In this document: positions 1 through 7,983 of the stretch, piece after piece
Numbering within the stretch: position 1 is the stretch's first letter
Layout: every line of letters begins with the position of its first letter
NCBI GenBank assembly: GCA_017519415.1
Contig: JAFWSI010000062.1
Coordinates: 1-55,899 of the forward strand
DNA: 55,899 nucleotides
Direction: 5' to 3'
DNA from: Ruminococcus sp.
GTDB lineage: Bacteria > Bacillota > Clostridia > Oscillospirales > Ruminococcaceae
Made by a program: the position numbers and the translations under genes
The notes under the pieces: model-generated
Seen by the model: the letters and a program-made list of their open reading frames with translations, nothing else
Database searches by the model: none
Told to the model about the DNA's origin: nothing

Positions 1-410
1 ATGAATCTTCTGTAGCAGTCCCAAGCCCATCTGGGGTTGTTGGACTTTTCAGCGATTGTGTTAACAACTGTCTCGTTGAGACCGAGGTTAAGGATTGTAT
101 CCATCATACCGGGCATTGAAGCTCTTGCGCCTGAACGTACAGAAACGAGGAGAGGATTCTCCTTGTCGCCGAACTTCTTGCCTGTGATTCCTTCCATTTT
201 AACGATATACTCGTTGATCTCTGCCATGATCTCGTCAGAGATTCCGCCGTCCTCGTAATACTGAGTACAAGCCTCTGTTGTGATAGTGAAGCCCTGAGGA
301 ACAGGGAGACCGATGTTTGTCATCTCGGCCAGGTTTGCGCCCTTACCGCCGAGAAGCTCTCTCATGTTGGCATTACCCTCAGAGAAAAGGTAACAATACT
401 TATTTGCCAT
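1..410 (-). CDS. ppdK: Pyruvate, phosphate dikinase, N-terminal part (runs off window)
   Basis: Only the first 136 codons are visible, read leftwards from the ATG at 410. The protein starts [20 protein letters not shown] and continues with [21 protein letters not shown] and [20 protein letters not shown], which are hallmarks of the nucleotide-binding (ATP-grasp) domain of PPDK. The enzyme interconverts pyruvate, ATP and phosphate with PEP, AMP and pyrophosphate. Many anaerobic clostridia use it in place of or beside pyruvate kinase. A GGAGG ribosome site lies about 10 bases before the ATG. The frame is open to the window edge with no sign of damage. Confidence 0.95.
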   Translation of the reverse strand, partial: MANKYCYLFSEGNANMRELLGGKGANLAEMTNIGLPVPQGFTITTEACTQYYEDGGISDEIMAEINEYIVKMEGITGKKFGDKENPLLVSVRSGARASMPGMMDTILNLGLNETVVNTIAEKSNNPRWAWDCYRRF

Positions 411-476
411 TGGTGTATACCTCCATTTTTTACATTACCGGATAACATCCGTGGGGGCATTATCCGAGTTATACCC

Positions 477-505
477 ATTATAACACATCCGAGAAAAAAT
501 TACCA
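477..505 (-). promoter_or_regulatory. Promoter for ppdK
   Basis: On the minus strand TGGTAA (500-505) is followed after 17 bases by TATAAT (477-482). It lies about 65 bases upstream of the ppdK ATG. The -10 box is perfect and the -35 box weak. Confidence 0.55.
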
Positions 506-683
506 TATTTTTGATGACGAAAATTACCCGTTTATTTTATTGCAGTTTGTACAAAATTTAACAAAGAGCTTTCTTTTATGAAAAAAAGGCTTGCATTTAT
601 CTCTAAAGTATGTTAAAACAATTATGTAGTGTGCGTTTGAATGCATACGATCAGGTAGGTATAATAAAAAGGAGACAGTATTT

Positions 684-1400
684 ATGAAGAAGCTCACGGC
701 GGCTCTTGCAGCCTGCTTTATGTTTATATGCGCGGCTTCGTGCGGCGGCGGAAAGGAAAAGGAAAGCTCCTCCGAGGCCTTGTCGGGGTCTGAGGTGACA
801 ACGGCTGTGACGACGGAGGCAGAGGCGGAGGAGGAGACGGCGGGGACCACGGCGACATCGGCAGCGGCCACGACTGCAAAGCAGGAGGATACCGTCACAA
901 CAGCTGCGGCGGAAAGCGGCGAAAAGGAGAAGGTGGAGCTGAAGGCGGATATTCCCGAAGAAGTGGGAGAGGTAGTCAGGGCTTACCTGAACTGCGCGGC
1001 AAATATGGATACCGCGGGAATGCTTTCCTGCTTTTATCCCAAGGATATTGTGGACGGCATAAAGTCGAGCGGAGTCCTTGACGACTTCAGCGAACTTATG
1101 GAGAAGAGCAATGAGCCTGCCGAGGATCTGGTGAAGAACTGCGTCATTACGGAAGCAAAGAAAATGGACGAGACCGGACTTATGGGTTCGCGGAATTATT
1201 TCAGAGCCGTGGAGGAGAATATAGGAGCCGACAAGATCCATGATGTGAAGGACGGCTACTTCATCAAGGCCGAGTATACCTGCACGGACGAAAGCGACGG
1301 CACTGAGGAGAGTATCTCCATTGTTTTGATGGACAGCGGAGAATGGGTGATAATGCCTCTCAACGAGGAAGACCTTGCGGAATTCGCAAAAAGGGAATAA
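684..1400 (+). CDS. Putative lipoprotein, Thr/Ala/Glu-rich linker, unknown C-terminal domain
   Basis: This 238-residue protein begins with a lipoprotein signal (MKKLTAALAACFMFICAASC), with the lipobox cysteine at residue 20. It would be exported and lipid-anchored on the outer face of the membrane. Residues about 22-80 are a low-complexity Thr/Ala/Glu/Ser spacer. From about 85 to the end is a folded-looking domain (e.g. VGEVVRAYLNCAANMDTAGM) resembling small SnoaL/DUF4878-like lipoprotein domains, but I do not recognise the family firmly. AGGAGA precedes the ATG by 8 bases. A TATAAT lies at 660-665, close to the start. Function unknown. Confidence 0.8.
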   Translation: MKKLTAALAACFMFICAASCGGGKEKESSSEALSGSEVTTAVTTEAEAEEETAGTTATSAAATTAKQEDTVTTAAAESGEKEKVELKADIPEEVGEVVRAYLNCAANMDTAGMLSCFYPKDIVDGIKSSGVLDDFSELMEKSNEPAEDLVKNCVITEAKKMDETGLMGSRNYFRAVEENIGADKIHDVKDGYFIKAEYTCTDESDGTEESISIVLMDSGEWVIMPLNEEDLAEFAKRE

Positions 1401-1407
1401 GCGCTGT

Positions 1408-1448
1408 GAAGCGGGACGGCTCCCACCGGAGGAGAGCCTGCTTTTTAT
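1408..1448 (+). terminator. Imperfect hairpin with T run between the lipoprotein and glmU
   Basis: A GC-rich inverted repeat (gcgggacggctc ... gagcctgc) is followed by five T. It could end the lipoprotein transcript or only attenuate it. The pairing is imperfect. Confidence 0.4.
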
Positions 1449-1478
1449 GATACGTATTACTGTACAGGAGGAATAAAA

Positions 1479-2855
1479 ATGAACAAGGCAGTTATTTTAG
1501 CGGGAGGTCAGGGAAAACGCATGAAGGCGGATATGCCCAAGCCCCTTTTCAAGGTCCTGGGGGAGCCCATGCTCGGCTGGGTAATATCTGCGTGCGAAGA
1601 GGCTGGCCTCAGGGATATATGTGTGGTCAAGGGCTTCAGGGGCGAGATGATAGACGAGTATCTGGGCGGCAGATACGAAACGGCTCTCCAGGCGGAAAGA
1701 CTGGGAACAGGCCATGCCGTGAAGCAGGCTCTGCCCTTCCTCGAAAAGGATACCGACGGGCATACGCTGGTGCTCTGCGGGGACGCTCCCTTTATTGACG
1801 CGGAGACCATAAAGGAGGCTCTTGTGATCCACAAGCAGCAGAACAACGCCGTTACGGTGATAACCGCCGAGCTTGACGATCCCTTCGGCTACGGAAGGAT
1901 AATCCGTACCGCGGGAGGTATCAGCGGCATTGTGGAGCAGAAGGACGCCACTGAGGAGCAGAAGGCCATAAAGGAGGTCAATTCGGGTACCTATTGGTTC
2001 AGGACCGCCGACCTTATAGATCTCCTCGGAAAGCTGAAGAACGACAACGCTCAGAATGAGTATTACCTTACGGATACCGTTTCCGTAGCTGTGGCGGAGG
2101 GCAGGAACGCAGGAGCCTACAAGTCTGAGAACGCCGACATCATCAAAGGCGCCAACGACAGGAAGGATCTCCTCGAGCTGAATACCTACGCGAGAATGGC
2201 TGTCATAGAAAAGCACCTTGCCAACGGTGTGGAGTTCACCTGCACCGACGGCGTCGTGATAGAAAGGGGAGTGGAGATCGGCTGCGGTACGGAGATACTG
2301 CCCAATACCATTCTCCGCAGGAATACCACTGTGGGAAAGAACTGCAAGATAGGTCCAAATACGGTGGTGGAGAACTGCAAAATAGCCGACGATGTCAATC
2401 TCCACACGGTACAGGCCTATGATTCGGAGATAGAGGCCGGTGTAAAGATAGGTCCCTATGTACATATCCGTCCTGACAGCGTTATCAGGTCGGGCGCCAA
2501 GATCGGAGACTTCGTGGAGATAAAGAACTCCACCATAGGCGAAAAGACCGCTATCGCTCATCTTGCCTACGTCGGCGACAGCGACATTGGCAAGCGCGTC
2601 AATATCGGCTGCGGAACGGTCACCGTAAACTATGACGGTATCGCCAAGAGCCGCTGCGTCATCGGGGACAACTGCTTCGTGGGCTGCAACACCAATCTCA
2701 TAGCTCCCGTGAAGCTGGGCAAGGCTGTGTATACCGCTGCCGGAACCACGGTAACAAGAGATGTTCCGGATTACGCTCTGGCTATCGACAGAGGCGTTAT
2801 GAAGATAAACGAGGGCTATACCCTCAGGAAACTCAAGAGCAAGCTCGGAAAATAA
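1479..2855 (+). CDS. glmU: Bifunctional UDP-N-acetylglucosamine pyrophosphorylase / glucosamine-1-phosphate N-acetyltransferase
   Basis: GlmU acetylates glucosamine-1-phosphate and then couples GlcNAc-1-P to UTP, giving UDP-GlcNAc for peptidoglycan. At 458 residues it has the family length. Residues 1-230 are the nucleotidyltransferase, with the signature LAGGQGKRMKADMPKP near the start and GTGHAVKQAL. From about 250 onward is a left-handed beta-helix of hexapeptide repeats, ending with the acetyltransferase segment (IAHLAYVGDSDIGKRVNIG, NYDG, GCNTNLIAPV). The start has AGGAGG seven bases upstream. Both catalytic halves look intact. Tandem terminators follow it. Confidence 0.97.
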   Translation: MNKAVILAGGQGKRMKADMPKPLFKVLGEPMLGWVISACEEAGLRDICVVKGFRGEMIDEYLGGRYETALQAERLGTGHAVKQALPFLEKDTDGHTLVLCGDAPFIDAETIKEALVIHKQQNNAVTVITAELDDPFGYGRIIRTAGGISGIVEQKDATEEQKAIKEVNSGTYWFRTADLIDLLGKLKNDNAQNEYYLTDTVSVAVAEGRNAGAYKSENADIIKGANDRKDLLELNTYARMAVIEKHLANGVEFTCTDGVVIERGVEIGCGTEILPNTILRRNTTVGKNCKIGPNTVVENCKIADDVNLHTVQAYDSEIEAGVKIGPYVHIRPDSVIRSGAKIGDFVEIKNSTIGEKTAIAHLAYVGDSDIGKRVNIGCGTVTVNYDGIAKSRCVIGDNCFVGCNTNLIAPVKLGKAVYTAAGTTVTRDVPDYALAIDRGVMKINEGYTLRKLKSKLGK

Positions 2856-2861
2856 AAAGAA

Positions 2862-2899
2862 CAAGTGCGGATGGCCGGAGCCTTCCGCACTTGCTTTTT
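2862..2899 (+). terminator. Rho-independent terminator after glmU (first)
   Basis: A 10-bp stem (2862-2871 with 2884-2893) is followed by a C and five T, starting seven bases after the glmU stop. Confidence 0.85.
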
Positions 2900-2914
2900 G
2901 CTGCTGAAAAGGGA

Positions 2915-2942
2915 AAAAGGCTGTCCTCAGACAGCCTTTTTT
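2915..2942 (+). terminator. Second tandem terminator after glmU
   Basis: A stem of about 11 bp (2915-2925 with 2930-2940) has a CTCA loop and runs into six T. It gives a back-up stop directly behind the first terminator. Confidence 0.8.
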
Positions 2943-3325
2943 ATGATAGGTATAGAACCGGATATGGCAAAAATAACGACCTTCATTGACACCCTCTCAA
3001 AAAGCCAATCAAGGTCGCTATCGAGTGACATCTGCGCACCCTCTATACGCAGCTGTCTTACGGCCGGCACAAATTCCGAAGTGCCTTATATCCTTTTGCT
3101 GTTTCTTGTTGCATACGCCATAGTTTTCATTGATTCTGAACTGTTTTAGGCGATTAAACATATTATAGGCATTAATGTTTAATAACAGTTGTGTGAGTAG
3201 GTCGTCTGGTAAGATGCTTTCAGAATGTCGGAACCGGAGGAGTTTTACCGGATCAAGCAAAAACAGATATAATTGCCGATTTCGTTACAGGACACATAAT
3301 GATCAATTTTATTATGTGGGTGGAT

Positions 3326-3354
3326 GGGAAGCGGTTTTTCGCCGCTTCCCTCTT
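3326..3354 (+). terminator. Terminator-like hairpin inside the 2943-3802 gap
   Basis: GGGAAGCGG (3326-3334) pairs perfectly with CCGCTTCCC (3342-3350) and is followed by TCTT. There is no protein gene immediately upstream, so it may end a small RNA or be a relic. Confidence 0.5.
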
Positions 3355-3767
3355 CCAACAATTGTATTATAAGGCATAGTGGGAGATAATTTCAATTGAT
3401 TATATTGCGCAAAATTAGCACTATATTGCGATTTTAAGTATTAATATTTACATTAAGTATCTGTGAACAAAATGCAAATTAATACTTATTCATATTTGGT
3501 TAATATGCGGCTTTTTTGCGTGAAAAAACAGTGTCAGCACGGGCTGTATCATCGAAATGTAACGAAAATGCGTTGTTTGCGAATGTGAGCGTTGTGTTAG
3601 CACAATCACAACATAATTTAACGTTTTGTACAATCAGAGGAAAAAATTACTAACTTCAATATGGGTTAAAACAAATACAAAATTGTGCTGAAGAAAAAAA
3701 TGTGAATTTTTGAATTTTTTTCGTATTTTTTTATGTTTTAACGATTTTTGTGCTCCCCGTTTGAGCA

Positions 3768-3795
3768 AAAAAAGCTCCGGACACCTGTCCGGAGC
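3768..3795 (-). terminator. Terminator for the 3803-4540 gene
   Basis: The perfect 10-bp stem GCTCCGGACA/TGTCCGGAGC at 3774-3795 with a two-base loop is followed on the minus strand by seven T. It lies just downstream of the stop of the gene at 3803. Confidence 0.85.
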
Positions 3796-3802
3796 TCATG
3801 GG

Positions 3803-4540
3803 TCATAATATGCCCTCGGCTGCTTCCCTGATCCTCTTGCTGTAGTAATCGGGCTGCCAGAGGAAATCAAAATCCCTCAGGAGGTTGAGACAGCTCTCGG
3901 CGTTTCCGAGGGCGCCTTCAAGACCGTCCTTGTCGCCTGCGCGGGCAAAGATATATACCACGGTTATGAATATCTCAAGGAGAGTGGTATCGTTCTTGCC
4001 GCGGGGCTTGTAGCCGAACTTCAGGAGCTTGAGCGCCTGGGAGTACTTTTTGGCGGCACAGTCGGTCAGGGCAAGAGCCATATACAGCTTTGCCTTGCGC
4101 TGGAGCGTTACCTTCTCGGAATGCTTCTGCATGAAGTTGATGTTGTAGGTGCGGAAATCCTCCGCGTCACGCCATCTGCCAAGCTTGCTGAGGGTCTTCA
4201 GCATCTCTATGCAGTATTCAAACCTCTCGTCGCTGTTCATCTTTTTTTCCGTGAGCATCTCAAGATAGAAAAGAGCCATTTTGCTGTCGTGCATCCTGTC
4301 GTACATCGAAGCCAGCTGGATTATATCAAAGGGTGCGGGCTTCTTGGCGTTATCTATAAGCGCGTCCGCATAGTTCTCGCAGACTTCCTTGCAATAGCCG
4401 TTGTTTGCGAATTCGAAGTATACATCGCCGTATTTTTTTATCTCCGTGTTTCCCGCCAGGAGCGGAAATCCCATCTTTTTTCTTTCAGCCGGTGACAACA
4501 TAAGCCTGCCCCTCCCATCTATAATAGGCTGTCTGTGCAA
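3803..4540 (-). CDS. Hypothetical TPR-like helical-repeat protein
   Basis: This 245-residue soluble protein has no signal peptide or membrane segment. The sequence is rich in helical pairs with an A-L-Y spacing (e.g. DIIQLASMYDRMHDSKMALF, KAKLYMALALTDCAAKKYSQ), as in tetratricopeptide repeats, so a protein-binding scaffold is likely. The ATG at 4540 is used here. A second ATG 13 codons in (MLSPAERK) is also possible. It is a single-gene unit with its own terminator. I do not recognise the family and no function can be given. Confidence 0.7.
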   Translation of the reverse strand: MHRQPIIDGRGRLMLSPAERKKMGFPLLAGNTEIKKYGDVYFEFANNGYCKEVCENYADALIDNAKKPAPFDIIQLASMYDRMHDSKMALFYLEMLTEKKMNSDERFEYCIEMLKTLSKLGRWRDAEDFRTYNINFMQKHSEKVTLQRKAKLYMALALTDCAAKKYSQALKLLKFGYKPRGKNDTTLLEIFITVVYIFARAGDKDGLEGALGNAESCLNLLRDFDFLWQPDYYSKRIREAAEGIL

Positions 4541-4778
4541 TATCTATATTATATCTTATGAGTAAAAACAGTAAATTATCCGCCTTGGTCTGTATAATCA
4601 ATTTTAACACAAACTAATTACTTAGTCAACATTTGTTAGCCTTATTACAGCAAAACTGTTGATGTGCACAAAAAAGCAGCCCTATTTTTTCCTAATCAAC
4701 ATATTGAACAAAACTAACGTTTAAGCTTATTTCAATAATTTGTGATATAATTGAAGTAGAATGGAATGTTAGACAGTA
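4541..4778. other. AT-rich divergent intergenic region
   Basis: The stretch between the leftward TPR-like gene and the rightward two-component operon holds no open frame of note. It should contain the control region of the leftward gene, but I see no clear promoter for it. Confidence 0.3.
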
Positions 4779-4807
4779 TTGACATATATCACCATACATT
4801 ATATAAT
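4779..4807 (+). promoter_or_regulatory. Strong sigma-A promoter of the two-component operon
   Basis: TTGACA (4779-4784) and TATAAT (4802-4807) are both perfect consensus boxes with exactly 17 bases between them, about 65 bases before the regulator ATG. The operon therefore keeps an intact promoter despite the amber codons in both genes. Confidence 0.8.
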
Positions 4808-4871
4808 ATAAAAATGATAGGAACATTCATTACGGTACGGGGCATTCGGTGCTCCGGGGGGGTAACAGAAA

Positions 4872-5540
4872 ATGAGGATACTCGTTGTAGAGGATGAAAT
4901 ATAGCTTGCCGACGCTCTGTCGGAGATTCTTAAAAGAAATATGTACAATGTGGATACGTCCTATGACGGCATAGGCGGGCTCGATAACGCCCTCACCGAT
5001 ATGTATGACTGTATCATACTCGATATAATGCTTCCCGGCATGAGCGGGCTGGAGGTCCTGAGGAATATGCGCAGAGAGCATATCAACACTCCCGTTCTTC
5101 TCCTGACGGCAAGAAGCGAGGTGGAGGACAAGATCAACGGCCTGGACTGCGGTGCGGACGACTATCTCACCAAGCCCTTCGTTACGGGGGAGCTTCTCGC
5201 AAGAGTAAGGGCTCTCACAAGAAGAAAGGGCGAGATCGTTGACGAGCACAGGCTCGATTACAACGGCCTCGAGCTCAATAAGGATACCTGCTCTATCATC
5301 TGGCAGGGCAACGACGTAAAGCTCTCACTCAAGGAGTACCAGATAATGGAGCTCCTTATCTCCAATCCTCACCAGATCCTTCCCAAGGAGAGGATCATCG
5401 AGAAGATATGGGGCTATGAGAGCGATGTTGAATACAATAACATAGAGGTCTACATATCATTTCTCAGGAAAAAACTTTCCGCTATCTCGGCTCCCGTTCA
5501 GATCAAGACGGCAAGAGGTATCGGATATTCGCTTGAGTAG
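4872..5540 (+). CDS. OmpR/PhoB-type response regulator with in-frame amber at codon 11
   Basis: From the ATG at 4872 the frame reads MRILVVEDEI, then TAG (4902-4904), then LADALSEILKRNMYNVD to a stop at 5538-5540 (222 positions). The receiver keeps the acidic pocket (E7, D8, E9), phospho-acceptor D51 (CIILDIMLP), T79 and K101 (LTKPF). The DNA-binding winged helix ends in the usual RGIGYSLE. Gln is common at the position of the TAG and CAG is one transition away. Terminating at TAG gives 10 residues. Starting at the next ATG (4941) would remove the acidic pocket and the first strand and helix. The histidine kinase gene follows after 14 bases. Its natural stop is also TAG and overlaps the kinase ribosome site. 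It is either a recent nonsense mutant or read through. Confidence 0.85.
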
Positions 5541-5554
5541 GAGGAGGGGTTTGT

Positions 5555-7678
5555 ATGCGTGGAAAAGCACATGATTCAATGTTCAGAAAAGCTCAGATGA
5601 AGCTGTTTTCCATGATCGTAAGTATCCTGCTGGCTATATTTATCGCTCTTATCGGCTCTATAAACGTTATCACAAAGGCAGTTATGAACCAGCAGTCCAA
5701 GGACGTTCTCAGGGAAATATCTTCTGATATGGAGTACGATGAGAATACCCATATTTTCGGGTTCACCAAGCCGCTGAGCTCCGAGTCGAAGGACAAACAG
5801 GAGACGTCTTCATCAAAGCCGTCCCATGCGGCGACTACCAAGGAGAATGTAACTACGGCGGAGCCTACTACCTCTGTGGCTCCTTCAACGTCTGCTGCTC
5901 CTACGGATTCCGTGACCGATCCCCAGATCGAGGGAGAGGAGCCCGACATCGGTGAGGAGCTCGTAGAGCCCGATGATCCGTATGTACCGGAGAACGATCC
6001 TACGGAGCCCCCTCAGCAGAATACGGAGGCCAAGACGGATTTCAACATGAGTCCCGAGGAATGGTGGAAGCAGTTCGGACAAGGTATGTATCAGAGCGGA
6101 ACGGGCTACTATGATCCGTTCAATATCTATGATCCCGCTAATCCCTACAATAAGTACAATCCCGCAAGTCCGTACTATGACGCCGATGCCGCTGCGGCAG
6201 CAGGAGCTGCCGGAGGCTCCGGATGGAACGGCGGCGACCAGAAATGGGACAATAACTTCCATAATTACAACAACTACGGTTTCGGCGGCTTCCCCAAGTC
6301 CTATGACAGCGAGAAGACCACGGAAAACAATAATAATAACTACTACGCTTTCGGCAACCCATACAATAATCCGTACTACAATCCCTACTATAACCCCTAT
6401 TACAACTACAATAACAACAAGAAGACCGCGGTCAACGACCCGGAGTCTCAGGCAAACCGTGAGGTTCCTTCCGGGGAGGAGGACGTGATATTCCAGACGG
6501 CCTACTGCGGTGAGAAGGTACCGGACGGCTTTACCGTGCTGGGAAATTCTTCCGGAACTGCCGGGGTGAGACAGCTGGCGGCCGCTCCCGCGGACAATGA
6601 CGGCGGGCAGGCGAGCATTGCGGATTCCTACAGCTATGAGGCTTCAAATATGACCGCCCAGGTGAGCCAGCCTATCCCGAGGACCTTCGGCTCCATAGAA
6701 TACTTCGTTATCATGGCCGATACCGAGGGCAATTACCTTGATACCTTCCTCAATGACGAGATCAAGGAGGAAAAGGCTCAGAGATACATTACGGCTATAC
6801 TCGGCAGCAGCGCCGAGACGGGAATGATAAATTCCTATCAGTATTTACAGGCGGATAAGAGCAACGGCACAATGATAGTGCTCACCGACAAGAGCCATGA
6901 GATGGATATGCTCAAACAGCTAAAACGTACCACTATCATAATAGGCGCTATCGCGCTTATAATCCTTTCGGTGCTGGCTTACTTTCTCAGCAAGAAGAGC
7001 ATCCAGCCTATCAAGGTGGCCTTCAACAAGCAGAAGCAGTTCGTTTCCGACGCAAGCCATGAGCTCAAGACTCCTCTGACTGTAATTGCTACCAACGCTG
7101 ACGTTCTTGAGGGCGAGATAGGCGAGAACAAGTGGCTCAATTACATAAAGGCTCAGACAGACCGTATGAGCGTTCTGGTGAACGATCTCCTGAATCTTAC
7201 GAGAATGGAGAACAATACCACCGACGTTATCTTCAGTGAATTCGACCTGAGCAAGGCCATAACCAATACGGCTCTGCCCTTTGAGTGTCAGGCCTTCGAG
7301 TCCAACAAGACCTTCGAGGTCGATGTTTAGGAGGGTATCACCATAAACGGCAGCGAAAAGCACATAAAACAGATGGCGGCGATATTCATCGACAATGCTC
7401 TCAAGTATTCCAACGACGGCGGTACGGTAAGAGTTTCGCTGAAGCGTATCGGCGACAAGAAGGTGCTGTCGGTATTCAATACAGGCTCCGGTATCAGGGA
7501 GTCCGACAAGGAAAAGATATTCGAGCGTTTCTACCGCAGCGACGAGTCGAGAAACCGTGCTACCGGCGGTTACGGTCTGGGACTTGCCATAGCAAAATCC
7601 ATTATCGACAGGCATAAGTTCAAGGTCAGCGTTATGAACCAGCCCGGCAAGAGCATATGCTTCATGGTTACTATGTAA
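5555..7678 (+). CDS. Membrane sensor histidine kinase with Asn/Tyr-rich sensor and in-frame amber
   Basis: The frame from ATG 5555 runs 591 codons to TAG at 7328-7330. It continues in the same frame to TAA at 7678, 707 residues in all if the TAG is read. One membrane segment is near residues 17-40 and a second near 459-480, bracketing a large extracellular part. That part has Thr/Ser/Pro-rich and Asn/Tyr-rich stretches with repeated NPYY units. The dimerisation helix has the phospho-accepting H502 (FVSDASHELKTPLTV). Beyond the TAG lie the N-box (N614 in IDNALKYS), GSGI, FERFYRSDESR and GYGLGLAIAKSI of the ATPase domain. Termination at TAG leaves no ATP-binding domain and so no kinase activity. 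The TAG overlaps AGGAGGG, so separate translation of the ATPase half is conceivable, but no ATG stands at a suitable distance. Confidence 0.85.
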
Positions 7679-7690
7679 TTCTGTAATGTA

Positions 7691-7718
7691 AAAGAGCACC
7701 CGCAGGGTGCTCTTTTTT
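7691..7718 (+). terminator. Terminator of the two-component operon
   Basis: GAGCACCC (7694-7701) and GGGTGCTC (7705-7712) form a stem with a three-base loop, flanked by A and T runs. It begins 13 bases after the kinase stop. Confidence 0.85.
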
Positions 7719-7757
7719 CAGCGGAAGCTGCATATGTAAAACCGGAATGACGGGGAG

Positions 7758-7786
7758 TTGCATTTTATATTATGATATGTTATAAT
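7758..7786 (+). promoter_or_regulatory. Promoter for the leader and CNNM gene
   Basis: TTGCAT (7758-7763), 17 bases, then TATAAT (7781-7786). Transcription would begin near 7793, giving a leader of nearly 190 bases before the CNNM gene. Confidence 0.7.
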
Positions 7787-7812
7787 AATAGAAAAGTTAA
7801 ATCAAAAAGGAG

Positions 7813-7983
7813 ATGAAAACAGCAATGGACGGTGCCCCCGACGGCAGTAATCCTGATAATTACATTTATCGCTTCGTTGAATATGTGATATTAAGGCATG
7901 GTCTGCACTACCGTTTGTGTTAGGCTGTGCCTTTAAGAGGGTGTACGGATAAAAATACTATTTTAACGGAGGATATGAAATGA
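7813..7983 (+). other. Leader of the CNNM gene with possible small reading frame containing TAG
   Basis: The leader holds a frame from ATG 7813 (or ATG 7825) preceded by AAGGAG. It meets TAG at 7921-7923 after 36 codons. If TAG is passed, the frame runs another 19 codons and its TGA (7981-7983) overlaps the ATG of the next gene, as in translational coupling. The peptide has no recognisable family. The same RNA can also form hairpins (e.g. AAGGCA ... TGCCTT near 7893-7933), so a structured regulatory leader is an equal alternative. Evidence for translation is weak. Confidence 0.3.

Larger units (their letters stand above)
2943..3802. other. Long intergenic region; possible small RNA in the left half
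   Basis: No convincing protein gene is seen in about 860 bases. Short frames on both strands lack ribosome sites and recognisable content. The left half holds several inverted repeats, e.g. cacataat ... attatgtg at about 3291-3318, and ends in a terminator-like hairpin at 3326-3350, so a small RNA on the plus strand is possible. From about 3370 to 3770 the DNA is very AT-rich and I see no gene in it. Confidence 0.4.

Noticed and set aside
1497-2864. A 455-codon minus-strand frame opposite glmU
   Set aside because: It is an antisense shadow of GlmU codon bias. No motif or ribosome site is present.
4941-5540. Taking ATG 4941 as the true start of the response regulator
   Set aside because: It would delete the first strand, helix and acidic pocket of the receiver and has no ribosome site, whereas ATG 4872 restores the full domain apart from the TAG.
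6350-6415. Short repeated units (ccctactataacc-like) that could suggest a CRISPR array
   Set aside because: They are in frame inside the kinase and encode NPYY repeats. There are no spacers of even length and no cas genes.
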